DNA of 22,084 nt from an uncultured Lachnospiraceae bacterium (lineage in GTDB: Bacteria > Bacillota > Clostridia > Lachnospirales > Lachnospiraceae), in contig CALGVA010000015.1 of assembly GCA_937920345.1 (NCBI GenBank), positions 1 to 22,084 on the forward strand, read 5' to 3'. The notes below the pieces were generated by a model. It did not search any database and was not told the DNA's origin. It saw nothing but the letters and a program-made list of their open reading frames with translations. The stretch's first letter is position 1. Every line of letters starts with the position of its first letter. Below, piece by piece: positions 8,458-17,267 of this stretch. A program made the position numbers and the translations under genes.

Positions 8458-11400
8458 TCATTTCAACGGGGAAAGCAGGTCTTTCTTAACCTTAGTTCCA
8501 CTGTCTGTTACTATTTCAATTCCTTGGAATTTAGCATAGTTTATCTTTACGCCATCATCCAGATCGATGGAAATATACCGGTTCGCCATATGATCCAGAA
8601 CCTGCCCATATTCGATTGCCTCATTATAGGCAGCCACCAAGTTCTGGCGCTCTTTTTCAAGTTTCAGTTTGTCACGACCTTCTGCATGTGCAATTCTTCC
8701 GTTCAACTCTTCCAGCTCATTCTTCTTCCGGGTAGCTTCCGGCAGGAAATACTTACCATTGATCCGGGCAAGAGTATCCTCATCATATCTATGCATATAG
8801 ATCAAGCACTTAAAGCCAGCCTTCTTACCACTGGTGAAAAGCCAATAAATTGGTCTCTTCTGATAGATTTTCAGATGATCAGCATAAAAGCCATCATTCA
8901 AATACCGGTTCAGTGTTTCTTCGGAAGATTCGTTATTATTTTTCCCTAGAGCCTCTGCTATGAAATCAATGTTCTGTCTATAGGTATTCTCCCCGTAAAT
9001 ATGCTTGATCAGCTTTATCAATATCGTTGTAAGACCATCTTCCATACCAATCCCGTTGTAGATAGGAATGATTCCATCATCATCCGGCTGATAAGAAACA
9101 TACTTTGATGCATCCCATTCACCACCAGCATAAGCCAATCCCGGAACATCAAGTGAATATCTTCCCATAGCTACACCAACAAGATATGATATCAAAGAAC
9201 GGATATCGCGTTCCTTATCTGCAAGGCGAACGGTTACATCTTTATCTTCCTCTTCTGCGCTAAGTTCTTTTTGAAGCCCGTAAATATCAATAAATATGCG
9301 ATTAAGTTCTTCCTCATTTGCTTTGAGACTGTCAAAATGAGACTTACACTCATCAGCCCACCTATCATAATGCCAGGCTATCAATCCAAACTTCTCCATA
9401 CGGTTTTTGGCAAAATGAGTACATTCGGCATCATGCTTATCTCTCGGAAGAAGTAAAAGTGGATGAAACTTGAAATCCCAAGAAGTCTCAAAAGAGTCCC
9501 AATCACTACGTGATATATCAACATTCTCTTGAGCAAGAGCATTCACCGTTTCCGAAATGCATGTATCATTAAAAGGTACTGCTTGAATATATCCCGGAGG
9601 GTAATTGATTGTAGGATTTAGCACTCTCAAATACATATTTGCAACCTTGGACTCCAAAAATGCCATTATACATAACAGTTCATTCTGCTTGTTAGCGGCA
9701 AAGAACGGTCCTGCTGTATCGAAAATGAAGCCATTTTCCGCATATCTGCAACAAAAATCTCCTGTTGAAATTGTTGTCCAGCTTAAAGCTCTATGGAAAG
9801 CATACTCTCCATTGTAGTTATGAGATCTGACACGTTTTCCCATGTAGTTATCAAACTTCATTTCGTATCCATCATTTTCCCAATTTACTACACTGTCCAG
9901 ATTTCCATACCATTTTCTATATTCCCCTCCGTTATGGATTGGAAACCATCTTTTTCTAGAAGCTATAGACTCGTCATTATCATTCATGCCAAAACCAATT
10001 CTGTTCACAGATACCTCATGCCAGAATCGAATAAACCTTCCCGTATCACCTGTAACCAGTCCAATTCTACCGTTTCCATAATCACCGACAGTTTTCATGG
10101 AACCAAAATTATTTACAACTGCATCACTCAACCAATAAGCTATAGGTGTCCCCGGAATTTTTGAGAATACATCGTACTCTACTATGTATTGACTGTTCTT
10201 AGACAAAAACAGTTTTTCCTTTGCCTGCTGAGTAGAGGCATCTATCAATCTGCTAAAGTTTCCTTTAAAACCATGAATATAATTGTTACGTAGTATAAAG
10301 GTTGTTGTCTGAACCACCTCGCCGACAATAGCTTCAAACGCACGCGTTCCCAAATGCGCCATCGTAACTATAGTTCTTGCTGTTCCAATGTTTTTTCTAA
10401 GTTTTTCATAGCTTGCCAAAAACATCCAGCTATGCATATTTACCATTGATGTAAAGCCACTTTTCTTAACAAAATCGGTTTCCATAAACATAGCAAACAT
10501 ATCACTCTTACTATCCGAATAATTTTTGACAGCATACTCTTTTACTACGGCTTCCATTGATGAAGGATTTATATAAGGCGGATTCGTGATCATCACATCA
10601 TACTTAGCTGACAAAATCTTTGCCAGATTGGACAGCTCCCTCAGACGTCGCATTCCTGCATCCAGGAAGCCAACATTGAACACATTGGATACCGCATTCT
10701 CCGATATCTTATCCAGCGCCCCGTCCAAACATGCAAAATCAATCGGCTTCACCTTAAGCAAAGAACCAATGGTTTTTCCATTCTCAAAGGTATCTACCAG
10801 ATACGTAATCAGCTTAATCTCTTCATCATTCAAGAGATTTAAATCTTTCAGTTTTTTCCGATACCCAAGATCTTTCAGAAGTTTAGAGTCCTGTAATTCA
10901 TATACATGTGGCGTTTCATAATACTGATCATTGAAGAAACGGTTATTGACGCTTCTTGCCTTCATGATCAGAGAGAATGATGCCAACTGTGCAGCACGCT
11001 TATCCACGTCAAGTCCTACCAGATTTTTCTTCAGGATCAGAGTAGGTATATCTCTCTTCTGGTATCCGCGTTCCTCATACATCTTGTAAAGAAGATCAAA
11101 CACATAAACAAGGATATGCCCTGATCCACAGCACGGCTCAATGATACGGATCTCTTCCGGATTCACATTTCTATACTTGATCTCATCAATCTTCTTTTGT
11201 ACTTCTGCGGTCTGCGGGACATCCTCGACATAGTATCTCATTTCTGATCGAAGCGTGGAATCCGGATAACTTTCAAGCCATAATCTTCCCACGGAATTTT
11301 GTGCCATATAACGCACGATCCAGTCCGGGGTAAAAAGCTGAGTTACCGCTGGTAATGTATCCTTCGTGATTGTTTGCTTTGATGCATATACGACATCCTT

Positions 11401-12063
11401 CTTAGAAGAAATATAAAACTGATACATCCATCCTATAATCTCCACATCCTCCATAAAGGCAGCTTCCGGAATCTCATTCAGTCTGGTGATAACAGTATCC
11501 CCTTTAAGGAGATTCATCGGCAGAAGCAGTTCCAGATATCCCATATCAGAACTGAAAAGCATCGGCAAAATTCCAGACAGCACATTACACTGCTTGATCA
11601 GAACATGGCGGAATAATTCTTCAATCTTACCCTGCTGCTTATATTCCGCACAGAGATCCATATCCAGCCTCAGATCATCCTTCACCAGATTCAGATTCTT
11701 AAGGATTTCCGGCTCAATTCCGCCTGCCGGATTTGAAAGCACGCGGAAGCCATGCGGAAGGAAGCCATGTACTTCCATAAAGCGCAGAGCAACAAACCTG
11801 TTGAACCAGGTATACGCAAATTCTTCTATCACATTCTGATAACCCTGTCTTTTAACAAGGTCTATGATACGCTCTCTCTTCCCGAAAAGATCAGACGGAT
11901 AAGAAGTCGGATCGCCCTCTATCGTAGTGACATCGCCCACCTTCTTTGCCTGCTTTATATTATTTTCATCATTGATTCCCAGAGCCTTCAGGGAAACCTC
12001 GATCTGGTTTTCAAGGTTTTCCTTTGCCCATGTGGAATACGTCTGTAAGCCTCTTTTGTCCAT
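8458..12063 (-). CDS. pglX: BREX-1 adenine-specific DNA methyltransferase PglX
   Basis: A 1201-residue class I methyltransferase. The SAM-binding motif is EPCCGSGH (309-316), with a following acidic GLDVDKRAAQLA strand (350-361). The catalytic N6-adenine motif is NPPY (494-497). Size and layout are those of PglX: an N-terminal helical region, the methyltransferase core, the target-recognition region (about 500-860), then a long C-terminal region with coiled coil near 1120-1160. It methylates one adenine in a non-palindromic site to mark host DNA and also sets phage recognition. The ATG at 12063 has AAGGAG 7 nt upstream and lies 11 nt after the brxC stop. The bases encoding the target-recognition region are clearly more AT-rich than the rest of the gene, which hints at exchange of specificity. 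No frameshift or stop is seen, so the enzyme looks intact. Confidence 0.96.
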   Translation of the reverse strand: MDKRGLQTYSTWAKENLENQIEVSLKALGINDENNIKQAKKVGDVTTIEGDPTSYPSDLFGKRERIIDLVKRQGYQNVIEEFAYTWFNRFVALRFMEVHGFLPHGFRVLSNPAGGIEPEILKNLNLVKDDLRLDMDLCAEYKQQGKIEELFRHVLIKQCNVLSGILPMLFSSDMGYLELLLPMNLLKGDTVITRLNEIPEAAFMEDVEIIGWMYQFYISSKKDVVYASKQTITKDTLPAVTQLFTPDWIVRYMAQNSVGRLWLESYPDSTLRSEMRYYVEDVPQTAEVQKKIDEIKYRNVNPEEIRIIEPCCGSGHILVYVFDLLYKMYEERGYQKRDIPTLILKKNLVGLDVDKRAAQLASFSLIMKARSVNNRFFNDQYYETPHVYELQDSKLLKDLGYRKKLKDLNLLNDEEIKLITYLVDTFENGKTIGSLLKVKPIDFACLDGALDKISENAVSNVFNVGFLDAGMRRLRELSNLAKILSAKYDVMITNPPYINPSSMEAVVKEYAVKNYSDSKSDMFAMFMETDFVKKSGFTSMVNMHSWMFLASYEKLRKNIGTARTIVTMAHLGTRAFEAIVGEVVQTTTFILRNNYIHGFKGNFSRLIDASTQQAKEKLFLSKNSQYIVEYDVFSKIPGTPIAYWLSDAVVNNFGSMKTVGDYGNGRIGLVTGDTGRFIRFWHEVSVNRIGFGMNDNDESIASRKRWFPIHNGGEYRKWYGNLDSVVNWENDGYEMKFDNYMGKRVRSHNYNGEYAFHRALSWTTISTGDFCCRYAENGFIFDTAGPFFAANKQNELLCIMAFLESKVANMYLRVLNPTINYPPGYIQAVPFNDTCISETVNALAQENVDISRSDWDSFETSWDFKFHPLLLLPRDKHDAECTHFAKNRMEKFGLIAWHYDRWADECKSHFDSLKANEEELNRIFIDIYGLQKELSAEEEDKDVTVRLADKERDIRSLISYLVGVAMGRYSLDVPGLAYAGGEWDASKYVSYQPDDDGIIPIYNGIGMEDGLTTILIKLIKHIYGENTYRQNIDFIAEALGKNNNESSEETLNRYLNDGFYADHLKIYQKRPIYWLFTSGKKAGFKCLIYMHRYDEDTLARINGKYFLPEATRKKNELEELNGRIAHAEGRDKLKLEKERQNLVAAYNEAIEYGQVLDHMANRYISIDLDDGVKINYAKFQGIEIVTDSGTKVKKDLLSPLK

Positions 12064-12074
12064 TTATCCGCTCC

Positions 12075-15000
12075 TTATCCAAGATCGATCTCATCATTGT
12101 TTTTGAGCTCAGCCAACAGTTTCTCACGGATTGCATTCAGCACCACGTCAACATCTGCAACTGTCTTCACCTTCTTGTTTACAGTAGGCACATAATCAAT
12201 GATGCGAACTCTCTTTGCTCTTATCGGATGATCGTTTCCTTCGCTCATGACAGTTGATATGATGCGACGGAATCCAGAAAGATTATTTGCACTGGCAGTC
12301 ACATAAGAATCCATATTTGCAGTCTGCCGACTGAGGGATCCTATCCACTCGTCATACTGAGCAAGAACCTCATCCGCTTTATCCTGAATACGGCTCTTCT
12401 GATCATCAGTAAGATCAGCACTAAGAGCATCAGACAATTCACAGCTTACCGTATCCCGGTCTCTCTCCACTGCCTTCTTTGTTCGATCCAGCTTTTCATC
12501 AAGGATCTTTTCCTTTGCGGCGTTCGCTTGGAACACCAGATTGGCCAGTTCATTCATTCTGGTGAATGGCATATCCAAGGAAATGATCTCATTCATTTGA
12601 CGGACGATATCTGCAAGTCCCGAAAGATCCTGCAATGAGCAATTTAGGCCATACCAGTTGCAGATATCCTTTGCGTCCTGATAATTCTTCTGCTGATTAC
12701 TACCGTCCTTATAAAATGCTTCCAGCTGCTCCAGCGTCTCCGCTTTGTCCTCTAGGCTGTCTTTCCTGTTAATGATCTCTTGGAAGATGGAAAGCGTATC
12801 GGATGCATGAAGGATTGCATCAAAGTCCTTGTACACTTCTGCTGCCGCGCTGCATCCGGCATAATCAGAACCATACTTTGTCTTCAGTCCGCTTAAGAAC
12901 TCTTTCTTTCTGGTAAAGAAGGAAACGACACCTTCTTTCAGCTTAGCTTCTTCCAGCGACAGATTCTCCGAATAAATGTCTGACATAATACGCTTCACAG
13001 CATACAGCACCTGCTCGTCAATCTTCTCCTGCAGGCGGATAACCATTGTGTCGGTATTATTCTTACGAACCAGATCATTCTTAAACGATGTATTCCTCTC
13101 GTCTACCTCATTATCATGAATAAGTATCTGGATCTTATGGTGCTTCCACAGCACACCAATCATTCCCTGAATATCTAACTCACGCCATCCATAAGGCTTC
13201 TTAGAGAAATGATCCAGAAGGCTCTTCACCGTCACCTTCCTGTGAAGGCTCATATCATCCTTCACTTTGGTGGTGATTTCACCGTATGCGCCGAAGTTTG
13301 AATCTCCGAATAAATCATCCCCGTTGAGAGTCATATTATTATCGTTCAGCATAGAGAGAATACTTCTCTGATCCTGATAGAAATATGACACCAGCGGCAG
13401 CTTGAAATAATCATGCTTCACCATTTCTTTCAGGGCATCCTGAAGGCGGTCTTTTCCATCCTTCTGCTTAATATCCAGCTTGATACCGGACAGATAGATC
13501 GGCGCGGTTCTGAGGGAAGCCCTGATAATATCCTCAGCACGCTTTATACGGTCAGACAGCTCTGCCGATTTCTTACTCATAATCTCTGTAAGTGCCGCAG
13601 ACATGGATGCGCTGTTATTACGCTTAAAGGTTCCTATCTTATTTGCCCGGATCAATTCATCTATAAATGTTCCCTCGGTTAGATCAACTACAATGGAGTT
13701 GGAGCGAACAGATTCTGCCTGAAACTCCGTCTCCGCACGCATACCGGAGAATTGCGTAATAACCTTAATGGTAATACTGTCCTGACTAAATGAACCCTTG
13801 ATTTCAGAATCTACATATCTGTTCAGACCGAAATCATAGCGTCCTTCATACCTGTACTTATTGCTCTCCAATACCTTGTCGTAAATGATATCGAAGATCG
13901 TGCGCTGCACTTCTCCCTCATTATATGCAGAATTATTGATCTGCTTATTCACATCCTGCTCAGCATTTGTAAGGAAGTCGTATTCTTCACCGTTCTTCTG
14001 GATCAGAGTTTCTTCTTCCAGCTGCTGAAGCGCTTCAAAGATCTTATTCTTAAGAGTCGCCTTATCAGCATTGATATTATTGACCATCAAGGTCGCAAGG
14101 CGGTCAATCGTTGCCGGCATTTCCTTCACATGCTTGATCATAAACAGCACGCGAAGAACTCGGATTGCAAAGCCATCCAATCCGGCTCTTCTCTCGGCGT
14201 TTGAGAAAACGGTCTTTATATCGTAATCAATAAATTCCTCAATAGTGGAATAGAAACTATCGAACGGAACCAGTATTCCAGATTCCAGATCGGCAGCCTT
14301 CTTCGCTGAATTTTGGAAAGCGGAAAGAAGGGATCTCTCATTCTGCGACAGGTGGCGTCCTTCACTCATTCCGTGTTCACGGATAGCTTCAAACACCTTC
14401 TGCAGAAGTTCAAACTGATAGGATACGAACGGATATACATTCTTGAAGTCATCAGCATCCTTATATCCTGACCAAGTAGGCTTCGCCTGGAATAAGATCA
14501 GCTGTGACAGTTTATTGCTATTGGCATCATAGAGCGCTCGAAGAGGAGTCTCTGCGATATCCTTCTTTTCAAGAATACGTCTCTTGATAACCTCATCCGC
14601 ATTGGCGCCGCTAAGAAGCAGTCTGGTATCAAAGCGTCCCTGAATCTTAGAGAAATCCTGCTGCTTATCCTTGGTGCTGTCAATCATCGCCTTAAGTTCC
14701 TGCTGAGAAGTAACCACTACCCAAGCCTGGCCACGGCAGAACTTTCCAAGGTCTTCTACGCAAGTCTGAAGGTTCAGCATCAGCTGTGTATTATCGCCGA
14801 TAAACTGGCCCACCTCATCCATAAGGAAGATGACGCGGGTTCTATTCTTCGTGCAGTATGCATCTACGATCTTTGCAAATTCCTCTGTAGTATTCGTGAA
14901 ATTCTTTGTCTGATCTTCGATGAACTTCTTTGCGCTCTCTTCGCTCATATCACGGGATGCTACCAGAGCACGGATAATATAATCACGGTTCAGGAGCGCC

Positions 15001-15596
15001 TTCGCTCTCGTCTGAACCCAGTTACGACCGGAATACTCTTCAAACTTTGAAATGAAATCCTGAAGCTTTCCCTCGTTATCCAGTGTGCGTTCCAGATCAG
15101 CAACCCACGGACTTGTCCCACAATATCCTACAGACTCATTGAAGGCGCGGAGCATGATATCCATGATGGCCTGCGTTCTGGTTTTGGAATCAGATTTTGC
15201 CTTGCTGTCTATATTGAAAAGAACAACCTTATTATTTGCTTTGGCGCAGGTCTTTATATCAGCCAGCACCATCTGATCCTTAATCTTATCCTCGAAATAC
15301 TTTACTGCTTCCCATCCTGCTACTTCTTCATTCTCCAGGATATATCCCAGAATCTTCAGGAAGTGCGATTTACCAGATCCAAAGAAACCGGTAATCCATA
15401 CGCCGATCTTCTCAGTCGGATTATTGATCGACTCGCGATATCTGCGGAAAAATGTGCGGAATGATTTTGTGATCTCATCAGTGCAGACATACTCTTCAAG
15501 CTCTTGCCACTTCTGCTCTTCATTCTCATTTCCTATTGTAACTACGCCCTGAATGGGGCGTGTAATGTCCTTCTTAAAGAGATCTTTAATAATCAT
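12075..15596 (-). CDS. brxC: BREX P-loop ATPase BrxC
   Basis: About 1173 residues from the start chosen here. Walker A is GFFGSGKSH (70-78) and Walker B is VIFLMDE, with the acidic pair at 260-261. A long helical C-terminal half follows. This is the BrxC (formerly PglY-like) ATPase of type 1 BREX, an ORC/Cdc6-like AAA protein that is required for methylation and defence. The frame is open further upstream to an ATG at 15659, but that start lies inside brxB with no ribosome site. The ATG at 15596 has AGGAG 8 nt upstream and gives the usual N-terminus, MIIKDLFKKDITRPIQGVV. It overlaps the end of brxB by 11 nt, so translation is probably coupled. Confidence 0.95.
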   Translation of the reverse strand: MIIKDLFKKDITRPIQGVVTIGNENEEQKWQELEEYVCTDEITKSFRTFFRRYRESINNPTEKIGVWITGFFGSGKSHFLKILGYILENEEVAGWEAVKYFEDKIKDQMVLADIKTCAKANNKVVLFNIDSKAKSDSKTRTQAIMDIMLRAFNESVGYCGTSPWVADLERTLDNEGKLQDFISKFEEYSGRNWVQTRAKALLNRDYIIRALVASRDMSEESAKKFIEDQTKNFTNTTEEFAKIVDAYCTKNRTRVIFLMDEVGQFIGDNTQLMLNLQTCVEDLGKFCRGQAWVVVTSQQELKAMIDSTKDKQQDFSKIQGRFDTRLLLSGANADEVIKRRILEKKDIAETPLRALYDANSNKLSQLILFQAKPTWSGYKDADDFKNVYPFVSYQFELLQKVFEAIREHGMSEGRHLSQNERSLLSAFQNSAKKAADLESGILVPFDSFYSTIEEFIDYDIKTVFSNAERRAGLDGFAIRVLRVLFMIKHVKEMPATIDRLATLMVNNINADKATLKNKIFEALQQLEEETLIQKNGEEYDFLTNAEQDVNKQINNSAYNEGEVQRTIFDIIYDKVLESNKYRYEGRYDFGLNRYVDSEIKGSFSQDSITIKVITQFSGMRAETEFQAESVRSNSIVVDLTEGTFIDELIRANKIGTFKRNNSASMSAALTEIMSKKSAELSDRIKRAEDIIRASLRTAPIYLSGIKLDIKQKDGKDRLQDALKEMVKHDYFKLPLVSYFYQDQRSILSMLNDNNMTLNGDDLFGDSNFGAYGEITTKVKDDMSLHRKVTVKSLLDHFSKKPYGWRELDIQGMIGVLWKHHKIQILIHDNEVDERNTSFKNDLVRKNNTDTMVIRLQEKIDEQVLYAVKRIMSDIYSENLSLEEAKLKEGVVSFFTRKKEFLSGLKTKYGSDYAGCSAAAEVYKDFDAILHASDTLSIFQEIINRKDSLEDKAETLEQLEAFYKDGSNQQKNYQDAKDICNWYGLNCSLQDLSGLADIVRQMNEIISLDMPFTRMNELANLVFQANAAKEKILDEKLDRTKKAVERDRDTVSCELSDALSADLTDDQKSRIQDKADEVLAQYDEWIGSLSRQTANMDSYVTASANNLSGFRRIISTVMSEGNDHPIRAKRVRIIDYVPTVNKKVKTVADVDVVLNAIREKLLAELKNNDEIDLG

Positions 15597-16191
15597 TTCC
15601 AATTCTCCTTTCAACCAGCGGGAATGCCCTGTAATAATTGTCATCGTCAAGTCGTTCAAACAGCCTGAGCGTCATCTTTTCTTTAATCTCATATCTGCCC
15701 GGATACATCATCACCACTGGATTTCTTCGGAATATGCTTTGCAGGTTATTCAGTATCGTATGGCTTCGGACTACCGGGAACGCTTTCCCAACACCTGTAA
15801 TAAGAACAATACTGTTACCATCATCAGCGATATCCTCTTTGAACTTATCAAGGAAAGCATTTTCTTCTTCCTCTACGGAAAGGAGTGTTTGGAACACTTC
15901 CCTGAGAAGCAGATCCTTGTCATAATCCTTTTCCATACGGATCACATCTTCCATATAGCCTTCATCCTCAATGATCTGAAGCATCATCTCATACAGATCA
16001 AATTCAACGATGGCCGGATTCCTGTCCTTCAGTTTTTTTGTTTCTTTGCGTACCAGCAATTCATCTGAAGGCGCATAATCAAAAATGTAGAAGCGAAGAT
16101 CATTAGCAGTACCATACCTTGTCAACGCTTCTACGCTGATCATCCTGTCTTCCAGGTCAATAAATCTTTCGTTCAGTGGTCTCTCTGCCAT
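15586..16191 (-). CDS. brxB: BREX protein BrxB (DUF1788)
   Basis: A 201-residue soluble protein whose length, position and sequence fit BrxB (DUF1788). Visible family-like stretches are RFYIFDYAPSDELLVRKE, IVLITGVGKAFPVVRSHTIL and PVVMMYPGRYE. BrxB is required for BREX methylation and defence and is thought to work with PglZ. I chose the ATG at 16191, which is 1 nt after the brxA stop and has AGGCGG 8 nt upstream. A GTG at 16200 would add three residues and overlap brxA. The end overlaps the start of brxC by 11 nt. The sequence is intact and no catalytic motif is evident. Confidence 0.92.
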   Translation of the reverse strand: MAERPLNERFIDLEDRMISVEALTRYGTANDLRFYIFDYAPSDELLVRKETKKLKDRNPAIVEFDLYEMMLQIIEDEGYMEDVIRMEKDYDKDLLLREVFQTLLSVEEEENAFLDKFKEDIADDGNSIVLITGVGKAFPVVRSHTILNNLQSIFRRNPVVMMYPGRYEIKEKMTLRLFERLDDDNYYRAFPLVERRIGNDY

Positions 16192-16192
16192 A

Positions 16193-16798
16193 TCAATCAC
16201 CGCCTAACGTAGCTTTCAGGTAGTCTTTGTCACCTATAAGCTCAATATGTTCTTCTACTGCCGGATGGATCATCACCCGTTCCACTACAATCGTTTTCCT
16301 CTCCCGTCTGCCAAGTCCGGACTCCACAAGGATATTGCGATACCCCTTGGTCAGACACTGCAATGTGAAGTTGCCCCATTTTGCGACAATCAAGTCCACC
16401 TGTTTCTTGCTTTCAAAGAAACTATCGAAATCATCAATCGACAGATAATGCCGCTCCGGATTCAGAAGTGCATCCCTGTACTTCTCAAACAGAAAGTCAA
16501 AAAACAAGGTATCCGTCTTTGCTATGGCATATACCAGTATGAACTTAGAAGTAGCCACATCTCCGCTATAAAACTCTTTCAGAAGATACTCATCCAATGA
16601 ACAGAGGCGGTTATAAACCACATTGGTCACTTCGCGTCTTCTCTCCAAGGATTCTATCTCCACATAATTTTCATCAAAACATTTCTGGTAAATTTCATCT
16701 CGGTCAAGTCCATCCAGCATCGGCTTCGCTATCTTCTTAGCTATAGGATACTTAAACGGGGTTTTCTTTATGGCCGATGAGTATGGTTTTCTATTCAT
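16193..16798 (-). CDS. brxA: BREX protein BrxA (DUF1819)
   Basis: A 201-residue, mostly helical protein at the head of the BREX operon, as expected for BrxA (DUF1819). Typical stretches are KPYSSAIKKTPF near the N-terminus, a VTNVVYNRLCSLDEYLL helix and FILVYAIAKTDTLFFDFLFE. Known BrxA proteins are small DNA-binding winged-helix proteins that contribute to defence. The frame is open to an ATG at 16849. The ATG at 16798 is much better supported, with GAGG 7 nt upstream and the normal family length. The promoter at 16877-16905 would give a leader of about 70 nt. Confidence 0.92.
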   Translation of the reverse strand: MNRKPYSSAIKKTPFKYPIAKKIAKPMLDGLDRDEIYQKCFDENYVEIESLERRREVTNVVYNRLCSLDEYLLKEFYSGDVATSKFILVYAIAKTDTLFFDFLFEKYRDALLNPERHYLSIDDFDSFFESKKQVDLIVAKWGNFTLQCLTKGYRNILVESGLGRRERKTIVVERVMIHPAVEEHIELIGDKDYLKATLGGD

Positions 16799-16868
16799 CA
16801 GTCTTCCTCTTTTCTTTATCCATCCACATTCGCCGCAGATGATAAACATATATGTTTTGCCAGTTGCC

Positions 16869-16878
16869 TTGTATACAA
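16869..16878. promoter_or_regulatory. 10-bp palindrome overlapping the BREX -10 and start site
   Basis: TTGTATACAA is a perfect 10-bp palindrome that covers the end of the -10 box and the predicted transcription start. A repressor bound here would block the operon. No BrxR-type regulator is encoded in the window, so this is only a candidate operator. Confidence 0.35.
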
Positions 16879-16905
16879 TATAGCACTTTAGCGTCCAAAA
16901 GTCAA
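16877..16905 (-). promoter_or_regulatory. Main promoter of the BREX operon
   Basis: On the minus strand TTGACT (16900-16905) and TATATT (16877-16882) are separated by exactly 17 nt. Each hexamer matches 5/6 of the sigma-A consensus. Transcription would start near 16870. This is the best promoter in the gap between the mobile-element backbone and brxA. Confidence 0.8.
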
Positions 16906-16968
16906 CAAAAAGCGTTCCTTTTCAGATGGTAAATCGAAATATAACGTAAAACAGCGCCTTACCCAACT

Positions 16969-16980
16969 GACCACGTTGTC
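16969..16980. repeat. 12-bp near-palindrome upstream of the BREX promoter
   Basis: GACCACGTTGTC is a 12-bp inverted repeat with one mismatched pair, centred on ACGT. It lies about 65 bp before the BREX -35 box and just after the backbone gene that follows parB. It could be a partition site or an operator, but only one copy is seen. Confidence 0.25.
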
Positions 16981-16994
16981 GATTTTTGAAATTA

Positions 16995-17267
16995 TTATCT
17001 TTTTCTCCCGTTCATCTGCCACCGGTCATGCCCCCGGATGCTCCGTACCGCCTGCCGCAGGGTGTTCGCCCTGCCGTGCTGGTGGTACGGATGAGAAGCC
17101 CTGTGCTTGTGGAATATGATCACCGTCCCCTGCTCCGGATATTCCGGATTATGCAGATACCAGTAATGGCCAGTGTTGCGGCTCATGATCGTCACATCAT
17201 AGGCATCCGTGGTAATGATGGAGAAATACTTCGGATCCAGGCATTTCAGGTCTTCACTGCTGAACAT
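16995..17267 (-). CDS. Conserved mobile-element protein after parB (90 aa)
   Basis: A 90-residue basic, His- and Tyr-rich protein. It contains MFSSEDLKCLDPKYFSII, SRNTGHYWYL, FHKHRASHPYHQHGR and a C-terminal IRGHDRWQMNGR. I recognise this pattern from small proteins of unknown function that follow parB on Tn1549-like conjugative elements of gut Clostridia. The first in-frame ATG is at 17288. The ATG at 17267 has AAGGAGG 6 nt upstream and is the better start, overlapping the end of parB by 14 nt. The clustered histidines could bind metal or nucleic acid, but the function is unknown. Confidence 0.8.
   Translation of the reverse strand: MFSSEDLKCLDPKYFSIITTDAYDVTIMSRNTGHYWYLHNPEYPEQGTVIIFHKHRASHPYHQHGRANTLRQAVRSIRGHDRWQMNGRKR

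Noticed and set aside
15553..16068. 171-codon plus-strand frame opposite brxB
   Set aside because: It mirrors the intact brxB and the start of brxC, and it has no initiation signal.
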